A stretch of 64,000 nucleotides of DNA from NCBI GenBank assembly GCA_034336665.1, contig CM067569.1:5883820-5947819 (forward strand), read 5' to 3'. The notes beneath the pieces were generated by a model. It saw only the letters and a list, made by a program, of their open reading frames with translations. It did no database searches and had not been told where the DNA came from. Made by a program: the position numbers and the translations under genes. The stretch is from Luscinia megarhynchos (lineage: Eukaryota; Chordata; Aves; Passeriformes; Turdidae). Numbering within the stretch: the stretch's first letter is position 1; the number at the start of each line of letters is the position of its first letter. Of the stretch, positions 1-10,493 are shown piece after piece.

Positions 1-1983
1 TAATTGTGCTTTAGGACTGCTTTCCTTATCCATAATGGATTTGCAGAGCAGTCAGAAATGAAAAGCAATGCTTATAAAAGTACTGGGTCGAGGGTAGCAC
101 AAAAGCACCCTCATCCCTCTGAGTCTCACAGCTCCATTGACAAAAAATATACAGGCACATGTCAAAAGTGTCACTGTGGTTTTGTAATGGAAAGGATGTC
201 CAACTATTGATCTTCCTTTAGAAGTTTTACCTTGTGTAATTCATTCTCAAAGCCTCACTGTGTTTTTTCCAAGGGCAAAGAGACATTTAAAGCAGGTCAG
301 GTGTGCTGGGGTCTTGGCTATTCTGTGTATTCAGGTTCTTCAAGCAGCAGGCAGATATTGCAAAAAGTGTTTTTTTAGTGGAGAGGGTGTTTAAGTGCTG
401 TGATTGCTCTCAAGCTTGTGCTCTGCCCGTGCAGCCTCTGTGAACTTAAAAAATAATGATAATCCTCAGTGAGAGACAGTGGAGGGGTGTTTGGTGCTTC
501 TCACAGGTATGGGCTGGGCAAAACTAGTACCAAAAACACCTAAGAAAAATCCTGGCGTGGGTACAAAGCCCATCCTGGCTGGTCTTACAAGACTTTGGAC
601 AAGACTCGGTGCTTCTCCTGCATTGTGTGATTGGGATTGTCTCCAGCAGAGCCCTGGTCATGGCATCTGGGGCTTTCCTGACTCCTGGCACTGCAGTATG
701 AGCTGCTGGCTCAGGGAAGGCACAAAGGACCTTGTTTTGCAGCCCTGGTCACTGTCCCAAAGTGGACAATAGTTGTTGCTATGCAGTAAGATGCAGAAAA
801 CTGCTGTCAATCTGCATAGGTGTGTATTTCTTACCTCTCCCTGCCTCTTCCTGTTTATGCATTACACCCTGGAGCAGGTATGAAGGAACTTGTTTCCCTG
901 GATGGAGACAAGCACCTACAGGTGGAAACCATCTCCTGATCGAAGCCAAAGAATCATATTCAGGGTTTCTGGCTTGCCTTCCCTTTGAGTTGACTATTCA
1001 GTACCTTATTTTTTTTAATGCTCCTGCTGCAAAATGATTTTGGTGCCTGAGTTAGAGCAGTGCAGGAGCTCCTGGGGCTTCACTGGGACATGCTCAGGTG
1101 ACACACCAGGGTACCTGATGTGCCTGAGAGGGTGAGGAGCCCTGAGCTGAATCACTGAACATTTGACAATGCAAATCTGTTAAATCTTCTGGGAAATGTT
1201 CAGCGTGCATGCTCCAACTCTCAAACTTCCAAATTTGTGCAGAAGAAAGAAAGGCTTGCTGGGACCCACTGCTAATCTGCCAGAGGTGCTTGGTTGCCTT
1301 GTCCAGCTGGCAGCCTTGCCAGGGGCAGCATCCCAGTGCCCAGGAGCAGTGGCACACACAGCAGCCCAGGGGAAGGACCTGAGCTGTGCAAGTGCTCAGA
1401 CAGCCAGAGAGGAGACTGGGGAGGTTTCAAGGAAGAGAAGGGAGGTAGGTGACCTTGAATTGAAAGGCTCTTTATCCTGTTTCTTATCTGAACCTCGCTG
1501 GATCAAGACTGGCTGAAAATGATTTTCTTCTGCTGGTTGCTCAGTGGCCTGTGTGAAATGCCATTGACAGATTTGGCAGCAGTTGCCAAGTGTTCAGGCT
1601 CCCCGTGAGCAACACAGTCCTGCCCCTGCTGTGCAGAGCCTCTCGTGCTGTAACTGAGGCACTGCTTGCTTTCCACGATATTTTGGGGGAGGAAAGCAGT
1701 TTTTTACCCCACACAATGACTCACAGCTGAGAGGAGCACAAACCACGAGCCCACGCTGGGTTTGGTCTGTTGTTTAGCTCGCTGCCTGCCTCTCATGAGA
1801 GCACTTTGCATTCACATCAGTCCTTCATTAAGACAGCAGTGGGCTTTGCAGAGTGGAAGGGTATTTCAGATGATATTAGAGTGGGCTGCAGGAGCTAGAA
1901 TCATCACACCTAGCTGTAGGTGTTCAGAAGAGGTGGGTCTCTGCTTCTTGTCATCAGAGGAAAGAGGCATTTGTGCTTTGAAT
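1..1983. other. Unique noncoding sequence, no gene seen
   Basis: Stop codons interrupt every frame, and the short open stretches (all under about 110 codons) show no recognisable domain or splice-bounded exon. The 1.0-1.5 kb part is richer in G+C and CpG-poor, which by itself lengthens chance open frames on both strands. I see no repeat family here that I can name. Confidence 0.6.
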
Positions 1984-2124
1984 TCCTGGAACTGTTCAAG
2001 GCCAGGCTGGATGAGTCTCTGAGCAGCACAGTGAGGTGCAGCACTCCCTGTCCATGGCAGGGGGTTTGGAATAAATGATCTTTGAGGTCCCTTCCAACCC
2101 AAGTAATTCTGGATTCAGTGATTT
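1984..2124 (+). mobile_element. CR1 LINE remnant, 3' end
   Basis: The wording 'ttcaaggccaggctggatga', then 'tccatggcagggggtttgga', then 'tgatctttgaggtccctt' and 'ccaaccc' follows the order of the last part of the avian CR1 non-LTR retrotransposon, read in the sense direction. The family ends in short ATTCTATG-like repeats rather than poly-A; here the end is worn to 'attctggattcagtgattt'. No reverse transcriptase is left. This is the usual 5'-truncated dead copy, and it is divergent enough to be old. The identification rests on my memory of the consensus; the exact 5' edge is uncertain. Confidence 0.85.
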
Positions 2125-4999
2125 GAGAGTGACTCTATTGGCACTTCCAGGTGGGTTTGGACAAGGTGTTGGCTCTTCTGTTGCTGCTGGCCCAGTGTTT
2201 GGGGATTGGCTCTTCATGCTCAGCTGCAATCTCTGATCCTTTTTTGTTCTTGAGACCCAAGCTCAGCTCCTGCAGGTGATTCACATGAGCTTGCTGCTGC
2301 ATCTCACTAGTGCTTAAAACCCAGGCTGCTCCAGCTTTTGTGAGTAGGGGGCTGTTTGGGGTGGTTCCTGTAATTTATTGACTCAGGAAGGATTTCTCCA
2401 GAAATGACTTTAATATAGAAAGTTGGATAATGGTGTGCTTCAGACTTTCAGTTTACTGGTGACTTTTCTCTGTCTTTTACACAGAGAATAAAGGACTGTG
2501 GCATCATTGGTGAGATGCACATCCAGCACCCCATCACAGCAGCACAGAATGGGAAGCCCTGATTCAGCCCCTGGATCTCCTCAGGATCCAGCTGCAGGGA
2601 AGCTGGGATATTGAGATGGGAAGCTGGACATTGTGCCAGTGCTGTTTTAGTGCAGGGCTTTCCATATTTAATGTGGCTAATTGAGGCTGACTCCTTTAGG
2701 AGTGTCTCTGTGAGAAAGATGCTCTCTGTGTGCCTAGAAACTGCCTCACTCTGCTTGGGTAAGGTCTGAACAGGCAATTCTACAAAAGAAATTGGTTTTT
2801 GAGGCAGCAGGGTGCTTTCTACAAGGTATGCAGATTTCACTTGGAAATGGGCACATCTTGGACACTACCAAGGAGCTCTGTAGTATTCAGGGCTGGCTCT
2901 CCAGTCTGAGCCTGAGTTCAGTTATGTCTAGAAATTCCCATTCAGTGGATGTTTAATATAAAGTGAATTTGCATCTCATTTCCAATTCTTTTCTTCTGGT
3001 ACTACTGTCTGTCATATTCCCCTGAGACATCCACCTGACCTCTAAATTGATCCAGAGTCTTTTTTCAGAGGTGAAACCTTGCTCCTTTTCACCAGGCATC
3101 AAGCAGGGCAGCACTCTTCCAGCCTTTATTGCAGCTGAGACGTGTGATTTGATCAGGGGTTTATCCCATGATGTGAAAATCCTGACTTTGTGCTCCTGCC
3201 CCAGGACAGCACCTTGGGCTCTGCTTTCTCCTTGCACTTGGGGTTTCAAACTGGCAGAGGAGGTAAAACGTGTGCAGGTGGCAAAACCCACCAAAGCATC
3301 AGAGAGAGCAATAGGTAATAAGAGGGAGGAAGAACATTTGCTTTGCCAAGCCTTGGAAAATGTTTGGGTGCCAGAAGATGTGGGTGAGATCTTGAAGAGG
3401 CAGCAGTGAAGCCCAGCCCTGCAGAGCATCTCAGTGAAGCCCTGCATCACTTCTCCTCACTGTCATCTTCCTCTGCCTGGAAGGGACAGCGTTTTCCCAC
3501 AGATGCTGCTACTCTGAAGCTTAATTTAGCAGCCTTTGGCAATTCCTCAGAGCTGCTGCAAGAGTCCTCAATGTGGAGAGGGGAAAAAAAATGAACGAGT
3601 CAAAGGCTTCATTAGGGAACGAGTCCATCAGGGGTGGCTGGGGTGAGAGAGGAAACCCTTTGCTCTGCTGGGCTCTGCCACAAGTTCTCCTCCCTTGTGT
3701 CCTTTGCCTTGGCCTCACCTTGGAGCTGTTGCTGGTGACCCTGGTGTAGCTGCCACACAAGCATAAATTGGATGAGAGCTAATTAACTGTCAAAACCCAG
3801 GGCAAAAGACAATAAACCCCTGCTTCACCTCCTGGTGGGTTTCAGTCTTTTCTCTTTGATGTGACAGCTTGTCCTCCATTCCTTCTGCAAACAGCTCACC
3901 ATTGCAGAGGAAATGCAATACAGCAAGGCAATCACTCACCACCAGTGACAGCAAATAAACATGAAAAATGGGCTTTGAAATACTAAAGGACAATGATCAG
4001 AAAGGTTTCTTCTTTCATCCTAAATCATGATGTTTAGCACTCGGCTGTAGTGTTATGAGTTATTTATAAATGTCTTGGCTTGTTAGGAAATATATGTTTT
4101 TATATAAAGATAAATAATGTTTTTAATCAGATGATAGATGTGCATGCTGTGCATGGGGAGGGGGTAATGTGGAGAAACCAAGGCAGACTTGGTGTAATAT
4201 CTTCATCCTAATGGGGAGGCACCTAACCAAGCAAAATATTGCAAAGTGACATTTTCTCCTAGGCATGAGTAACACAGACTTGTTTGTATTGAAGGGAATC
4301 TCATTAAAATTTCTGATGGAGCAATTTTCTGTCAGAAAATAAAATTTCATCAAAATTAGAATGTCTTACTGAGAGTTGTCAATCACACATATTTGCAACT
4401 GAGGAACATTTTTGTTTTGCTTTGGTAAGGTAAAATCCTTGTTTCTGTGTTTGTTTGGATTCTTCACACAAAATGTTGATGTACTTTAGCAGGATTTAAT
4501 TTGTTACATTGCTTTGATGTTCTCAAAACAAAATTTCAAGATATATCAATATAGACAGGTTCAAAACTGGATTTTTTTGGATTGTCACTTCATGAGAAAT
4601 TTTAATTTTTTTTTGTTCTGATTCAATGGAAAAACATGCCAGAATGTCAGTTTCTCATATGACACAAGATCTGTTTTTCACTCAACTCCAATTATAGCAT
4701 TTGAATTTTGAAATTTAAAGAAGCAGAGAAAAACACGAGGCAGGAAGAAGATGTGTCAAAACCACCTTTTGTTCCCCCCCTTCCTCAGACACATGAATCA
4801 GCTTTGGCAAACCCAGCGTTTTCCAGTGCTGTTATTGGAATTGAAATATTGGTTTATCATAATTTCCATGCTATTGTAGGCACATTCCTAGCTGGGCCTT
4901 GTGGGGATGTATTTTTCTGGAAAAACTCAGTTCCTACACCTGAATGGGGGATGCAGTCTCCTCTTCCCACTGAAGGGGAGGTTTTGCACATTTTTTCCC
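2125..4999. other. Unique noncoding sequence, no gene seen
   Basis: The longest open frame is about 165 codons on the minus strand (2953-3450). It has no domain I recognise and lies in mixed, CpG-poor sequence. The 4.0-4.7 kb part turns markedly A+T-rich, with many AATAAA-like and TTTATA-like words, as expected for such composition. Nothing else is supported. Confidence 0.55.
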
Positions 5000-5071
5000 T
5001 GTTTTTTGGTGGTTTTTTGTGGGTTTGTTTTGTTTTGTTTTGTTTTTTTTTGTTTCTTTGTCTTTTTTTTT
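5000..5071. repeat. Low-complexity T/G tract with TTTTG units
   Basis: The plus strand carries an impure run of T with interspersed G, including several tandem TTTTG units around 5026-5041 followed by longer T runs. This is a simple low-complexity tract. It creates a spurious phenylalanine-rich open frame on the plus strand and a lysine-rich one on the minus strand. Confidence 0.85.
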
Positions 5072-8026
5072 CCTGCTGCTTGTGAGGGATTTGGGCCATT
5101 TTGCTGATTAAGAAGTGTTGGAAGCTGCTGTTCTCTGCAGGCTCTGGGGCATCCTGCTGACTTGGGGCACTGAGCTATGGAGTTTCAGGCTCTACAGTGA
5201 GAGCTGGGGAGGCAGCAGAAGGCAGCTGTACCCAAATGAACAATCCCACCCCTCAGCAGCAGCTGCTGTGCTAGCAGCTTTTATTTAAAAACAACTCCCA
5301 AATCTTCCCTGCACTGTTTCAGAGCATGAGCATGCTACTGAGGGATTTGTTTTCTTTGCAAAGAAGTTCTAACACACTTTGGAGCAGCCTGTGAGCAGTT
5401 ACAGGAGCATCTACTCAAGGCTTGGTTTATCTTGCTCTGATAATACCTTTAGGTGAAACAGGAATGCAGAAAGAGCCAGGCTGGAAACAAGACTGCAGTA
5501 TTGCCCCAGCAAACCCTTGCTGCTGCACTCACTTTTGGATTATTTCATTATTATTCATTGTTGTTTTGGATTGTTTCGAGGTTAAGGCAGCCCAGCTCAG
5601 GAATTCTTCCAAGGGGGAATATAAGTCATGCTGGAAATGAGACTTTTGGAAAACAAGAGCACAGATTTACTTCATATAGGATGTTTTTGGTGTTTGAAAA
5701 TAAATTCTGCTCAGCAAAGGCATTCTCTGCTTAATTACATGATTTTGACAGGTTTTATTCCAAGAAGGGAATGTCACCATTTGTCACAAGCCAGCCTGAA
5801 TAAGATTTTGTTTGTACATTCCTTTTCCACTCTACTTTGAATTATAACATAGCAAATTTGGAGCAGCTCTACTGAGTTCACTGGAAAGTGACTTTGATTT
5901 TATAAAAGAGTTTTGCCCTGTTGCACTTGGATTTGTGGCTAATCTAAGATTTACTAAAACAAGTCTTTGGCCATCTTGACATCACTGAACTCATCACACT
6001 GTCCTTCCCCACTTCATAAAAGGTTCTGGTTTGATTTTGGTTCCAGGGTTTGTTTTGTTTTTGAAGGAAGGAAGGAAGACTCTCACTGTGGTGAAAGAAG
6101 AAAGGGGAAACTGTGACCTTCACTCACGATTTCGTTTGCTTCTGTGGTTTTCAGATGGGGAAAATGAAGTTGGGTTGCAAGTGGTTCTCGGTGTGATAAA
6201 CTGGCTTGCAGGGAACCCCTCCTGAAATAAGCCCTGGAGTAGTTTCTAGTGGAAGGGTGGGGGACAATCCTGCATCAGCAGAGAGCTCTGCAGGTTTTGC
6301 AGTGTCCTGTGAGGAGCAGGCTGGTGGTGCTGGGGCAGCCATGGGTGGAGTGTGAGGCTCGAGGGGTGTGCAGCTCCTGGTGAGCCCTGCAGGCTGAAAT
6401 CCTGCTCCAGGGAATGAAGCTGTTAGAAACCAGCCTTGTCCAGGCTTTATTGGCTCTGTTGTCTCCTTCCAGGTCGCTTTTGGTAGTGCACAGCTGTTAA
6501 ATGCAGTGGCTCTGACTCCCAAAGAGCAGAGTGAGGAGAAGGCACAGTGGCAGTGAGGGCAAAGTCCTGCCTTGGTGAAAGATTCCTTCAGCTCAATTGG
6601 AGTTGTGTTAAGTTCTTCCCTGAGGGCAAATACTCGATTTTATTTATGGCTCCTGAGTTAGAAGAAAGCTTTCATTTTAAGAAGGTTTCAGAATTATTTC
6701 CCCTCTCTCTCACTTGTTATATTTGACTAGCTGTGGCACTGACTGTCGTTTCACATGATAAAAACACTCTGCTACAGAAATCAGGAAAGAAATGAACCTC
6801 GTAATAAACTAATCTTCCAATTTCTTGGTTTCCAAATCAGGTTGCTGTGTAAATGTTTATACCTTGGGCCTTTTAAAATTCCCATCACTCCAGTATTTCC
6901 CTCCACTCAGACTCTGTTAGACTCAAGCCTTTTAAAACACATTTGTTTTTGAAAATAACCATAGCATTTTTGTGCCCAAAACCTTTATGCTCCAATACTG
7001 TTTACAACTTCAATAATGGGATAACCCCTTTGGATTATAATGGGATAATGGGATATCAGAGTGGGGTGACCCATTTAACTGTTTCTAGCCCTGCTGAAAT
7101 GCAGAAAATTTAAACCTGCTCTTTCCCCACTGACCCTGCTGTTGTTCCCTCTTTAGAGCAAATAAGCAGGATGACCATGTCCTTGGTTGGTATCTGTGCC
7201 CACATTGTGCAGTGAGAGCCATGTCTGTGCTTAGAAATGTGAGGAGAAAGCTTAGCAGGGGCATAACACAGATTAGGGCAGCTAGAGAAATCTTGTTTTA
7301 CATTCTTCCCTCCCCCCTCACCAGCATCAGAAATATGAGAAGCCCAAGGGAGGGAGCAGCCAGGCAGGTTTTGCATGCTCAGGACACTGGTTAGTGCTCA
7401 GCTTTGCCAGATTCCTGCAAAAGGCTGCACCAGCCTCAGCCTGCAAGGGCACAGGCAGAGCCCAGGAGTGCTGGCTCCTGGTGCTTGGTGATGCCCAGCC
7501 TGCTGGGCCTCCCTGGCCCTGCTCCCACCCCCAGAGCTGCTGGAGTCTGCAGGGCAGGGCTGATGCTCCAGCACGGTTTGAGCTGCTGGACACAGCAGGG
7601 ACCAGGCTTTGGGTCTGCCTGCACACTGACACAGCTGCAATAGAGCCACAGACCCCTGGGATGATCCTGGGGCTCCCCCAATGAACCCCTCACACTTTGT
7701 GAAATTGTTCTTTTTGTCCTTTCTCAAGTTCATCTCTGAACCAGCCCTTGTGCCTCTCTAAGGTTTAGCTTTCTGCACCATTCATTTGTTGTCTGTTCCC
7801 ACTTAAATTGCCAGTCTTGATGCCATATGGCTCACTTAACAGACAAATAAGCCAGTGTATGTGGTGTAAATATTTTCTTACAAGTTAGATGGCAAATAAG
7901 GAAGTTATTTCACGAGAATAAACTGAGTTTTCAAAGTGAGATTAACAACAGAAACAAAAAAATCTATTTCAATACTGCTCCAGAGGACTTCACCCTGAAG
8001 GTTTTGAATGCCTAATACATCCTTCC
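5072..8026. other. Noncoding stretch with minor simple repeats and a GC-rich patch
   Basis: No gene is supported. A four-unit GAAG run lies at 6063-6078. The 10-mer TAATGGGATA occurs at 7014-7023 and twice, overlapping, at 7038-7055. From about 7390 to 7690 the sequence is G+C-rich but poor in CpG. Overlapping open frames appear on both strands there, which composition explains better than coding. None of these frames shows a known domain. Confidence 0.55.
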
Positions 8027-8051
8027 TTTTTTTTTTTTTTTTTTTTTTTTT
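8027..8051. repeat. Homopolymer T run, 25 nt
   Basis: An uninterrupted run of 25 T on the plus strand. On the minus strand it would read as a poly-A run preceded 15-20 nt upstream by ATTAAA, a variant polyadenylation signal. CR1 elements do not end in poly-A, so this run is not explained by the dominant avian retroposon. It may equally be simple slippage. Confidence 0.95.
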
Positions 8052-8146
8052 CAATCTGACTGATTTTTAATTACTCTTTAACCTGCCCTTTGGTAAAACT
8101 CACTAAGATCTATTGGCATGTTATAAATAGCAGCAAAACACTTATC

Positions 8147-8167
8147 TTTTTTTTTTTTTTTTTTTTT
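8147..8167. repeat. Homopolymer T run, 21 nt
   Basis: A second uninterrupted T run in the same orientation, 95 nt after the 25-nt run. The intervening sequence is unique by eye. Confidence 0.95.
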
Positions 8168-10185
8168 AAGCAGTGGATATAGTATAAGAAAAGGAAATGT
8201 CAGGTGTAAGATTATATGATATGAATGGTGTAATGGAAAATATTAGGCAACTCACAGTGCATTTACTGCTGTTCAACCCAATACCCTCAGTTCAAAGCTT
8301 AGCAAAGCTGCAAAGGCTAAAACAACAACAACCCCTCTCTCCCATGAATGTGCTCTGGGAGTAGCTTGCAGCTTATTAAATTATTGCAGATACTATAAAA
8401 GGCTGTATCTCAAAGCTCATCTCTCAGATGTGCTCTCCTGTGTTGTGTACATTGAGCTGCATATGGGAGGGAGAGAGTCCTGATATTTCCTGCCCTTAAA
8501 ACACTTTGAGGATAACACAGCCACATCCATGTCTTGAACTCTGCCTTTTTTCACAGGCTGCTTTAACCTGATCTGTAAACAGGGGTGAGAACAGAGGTGT
8601 TTAGAGCAGAGATGCCAAGGAGCCAGTGGGGAATGGAAAATCAAAGGAGGAGGTGGATGGGTTTCAAACTCATCCTCTGTAGAAATCTGGAGTAAGGCTG
8701 CAAGTCAGAAACATGGACATATTTTAATATTGGTTTAACAACAAGGGTTTAATGCTGTGCCACCTTCCAGAGCTCAGTGTTGCATGAGTCTTTTGAGGTG
8801 GATTTTTTTTGGTTTTTTTTGTTTGTTTGTTTTGTTTAAGCAAATTTTTCAGCTCTTCATGGCTAAGCAGGACTCCAACCTGGTCTCTGGGTGGGCAGAG
8901 ATGGTGAGCAGTGGGGACTGTGGCAGTACCCCCAAGGAGACTGAAATCCCAGAGCTTGCCCCTGCAACACAGCCCTGCCTTGCAGAGAGGGAGGATGTGG
9001 GAAGTGACATTCAGAGCAAGCAAAGAGGAGATCAAAGTTGAAACATGGTGTAGCCTTAGGTGACTTGTTAACATCTCAGTGCATGCAGGTTGTGCTTGGA
9101 GAAGCTCTAGCCCTTATCTAATAGAATAAATTGTTCCTGGCACTAAGTGTTGATGGCCTTAGAAGTGCTGAAACCCAGAGATATGAGGAGCATCTGCTGA
9201 GAGTCTGACTCCTGTGCATTTTGGAATTTAGGCTTCTTGCTCAACTATTGTCTTCTAAAGATAAACCATCAGGCTGAGGCAGCCAGAAAATATTTCAAGG
9301 GAGAAGTGGCTGAAACAGCAGAGCTGTAAGTGATTTTATCTGATCTGCCTTGAGAAGCCAGGTTATGGCTGCCAGGTGTGCTACAAAAGCCCACTTGGAG
9401 TTTGCTCCTGGAAGAAACAGAGTGTTTTAGGGAGGTGCAGCCACGTGCTGCTGAGTGGGCTCCTGAGGTGCAGGTTTGTTTGGTGTGGATGGGATATGCA
9501 GCTGCTCCAGGCCACTGTGATGTAGCTGTGCATTCTGCCTGGAGTGTGAGCAGAGCTCGCTGTGAAATGGGGATGTTGGCAGGGCCAGGGCTGGTTTCTG
9601 ACCTGGCACTGCCTTTGCCCTGTCTGCTGTGGAGCAGGCTGAAATTAATGTGGGCTGTGTCATCCTTTGTTCCTTCTCCTGGGCACACAGGCTCCAAGCA
9701 CTGCTGATATAAGAGGTTTGAAAACAAATGTCCCAGGGGCTGTGGAGGCTGGCAGGGAGCTGGTGCCCTGGTTGAGTAACACCCTGCTATGCCCTGTCAG
9801 TATTTTTCCCTGTTCCTGTTGTTGTGGCATGCAAAGATGGTAAAATACCTTCTCCCTAAACTTTGCCTCTGAAATTTTCTCTGTCTCTAGCACTCTGATT
9901 TACTTTGTCACCAAGGATTTCCTCGTTTCATTTTATAATAATTTTTGACGCTAAAAGCAATGTTTTCAAAATGTTTGGCCAACCCCTGTAGGTGTCAGGG
10001 GCTATTCCACAGCATCTCCTGTAGCCTGGAGTGTAACTAGAGCTCCCACTGTGTGTTTGCAGCTCAAAGGGTCTCCAGGTTGGATAAAAAGTGTAAGGAA
10101 ATGAACACTTTTGTGCCCTGTGTCATAGGTGCTCGGAATGATCTGCTGGCAGAAATTTAATTTTGTTTCCAGTAATTTGAGGTTA
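8168..10185. other. Noncoding sequence with a T/G tract
   Basis: An impure T/G low-complexity tract with TTTG units lies at 8802-8837. The remainder is unique-looking and CpG-poor. The longest open frame, about 150 codons on the minus strand (9269-9727), has no recognisable domain and overlaps other-frame openings of similar length, which argues against coding. Confidence 0.55.
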
Positions 10186-10462
10186 TGGATAGGATTACAT
10201 CTCCCAGTCAGAGAGAGACATTAATCAAGAAATAGGCCTCTTAATCCTCCTTTCAATTTTAATGAAACACTGTAAAAATGCCTTTCACCAGGGGATGTCA
10301 AGTATCAGTTGTGCTTTGATTAACATGCTTTTGTGACAGGTTTACTGTTGTACCATGTACCAAGTTATTCAGCAACCTAATTTAAGCTGTCTGTCAAGGG
10401 AAAACAAGTACAAAGAGGGCATTATTTTCTCGTTGGACTTGCAATAACAGACTTCTGCATCC
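10186..10462. other. Candidate conserved noncoding stretch
   Basis: A repeat-free, A+T-leaning block with several homeodomain-core words (attaatca, cttaatcc, gattaaca) and forkhead-like words close together. Such texture is common in developmental enhancers, but it is also easily produced by composition. Calling it regulatory is inference only; cross-species alignment was not possible. Confidence 0.2.
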
Positions 10463-10469
10463 ACTAACG

Positions 10470-10493
10470 TTTTTTTTTTTTTTTTTTTTTTTT
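10470..10493. repeat. Homopolymer T run, 24 nt
   Basis: An uninterrupted run of 24 T. It is the third long T run on the plus strand within 2.5 kb. No polyadenylation hexamer on the minus strand sits just upstream of the corresponding poly-A reading. Confidence 0.95.

Noticed and set aside
7327..7733. Overlapping open frames on both strands
   Set aside because: The patch is G+C-rich and CpG-poor, which removes stop codons in several frames at once. No domain, and no reason to prefer a frame.
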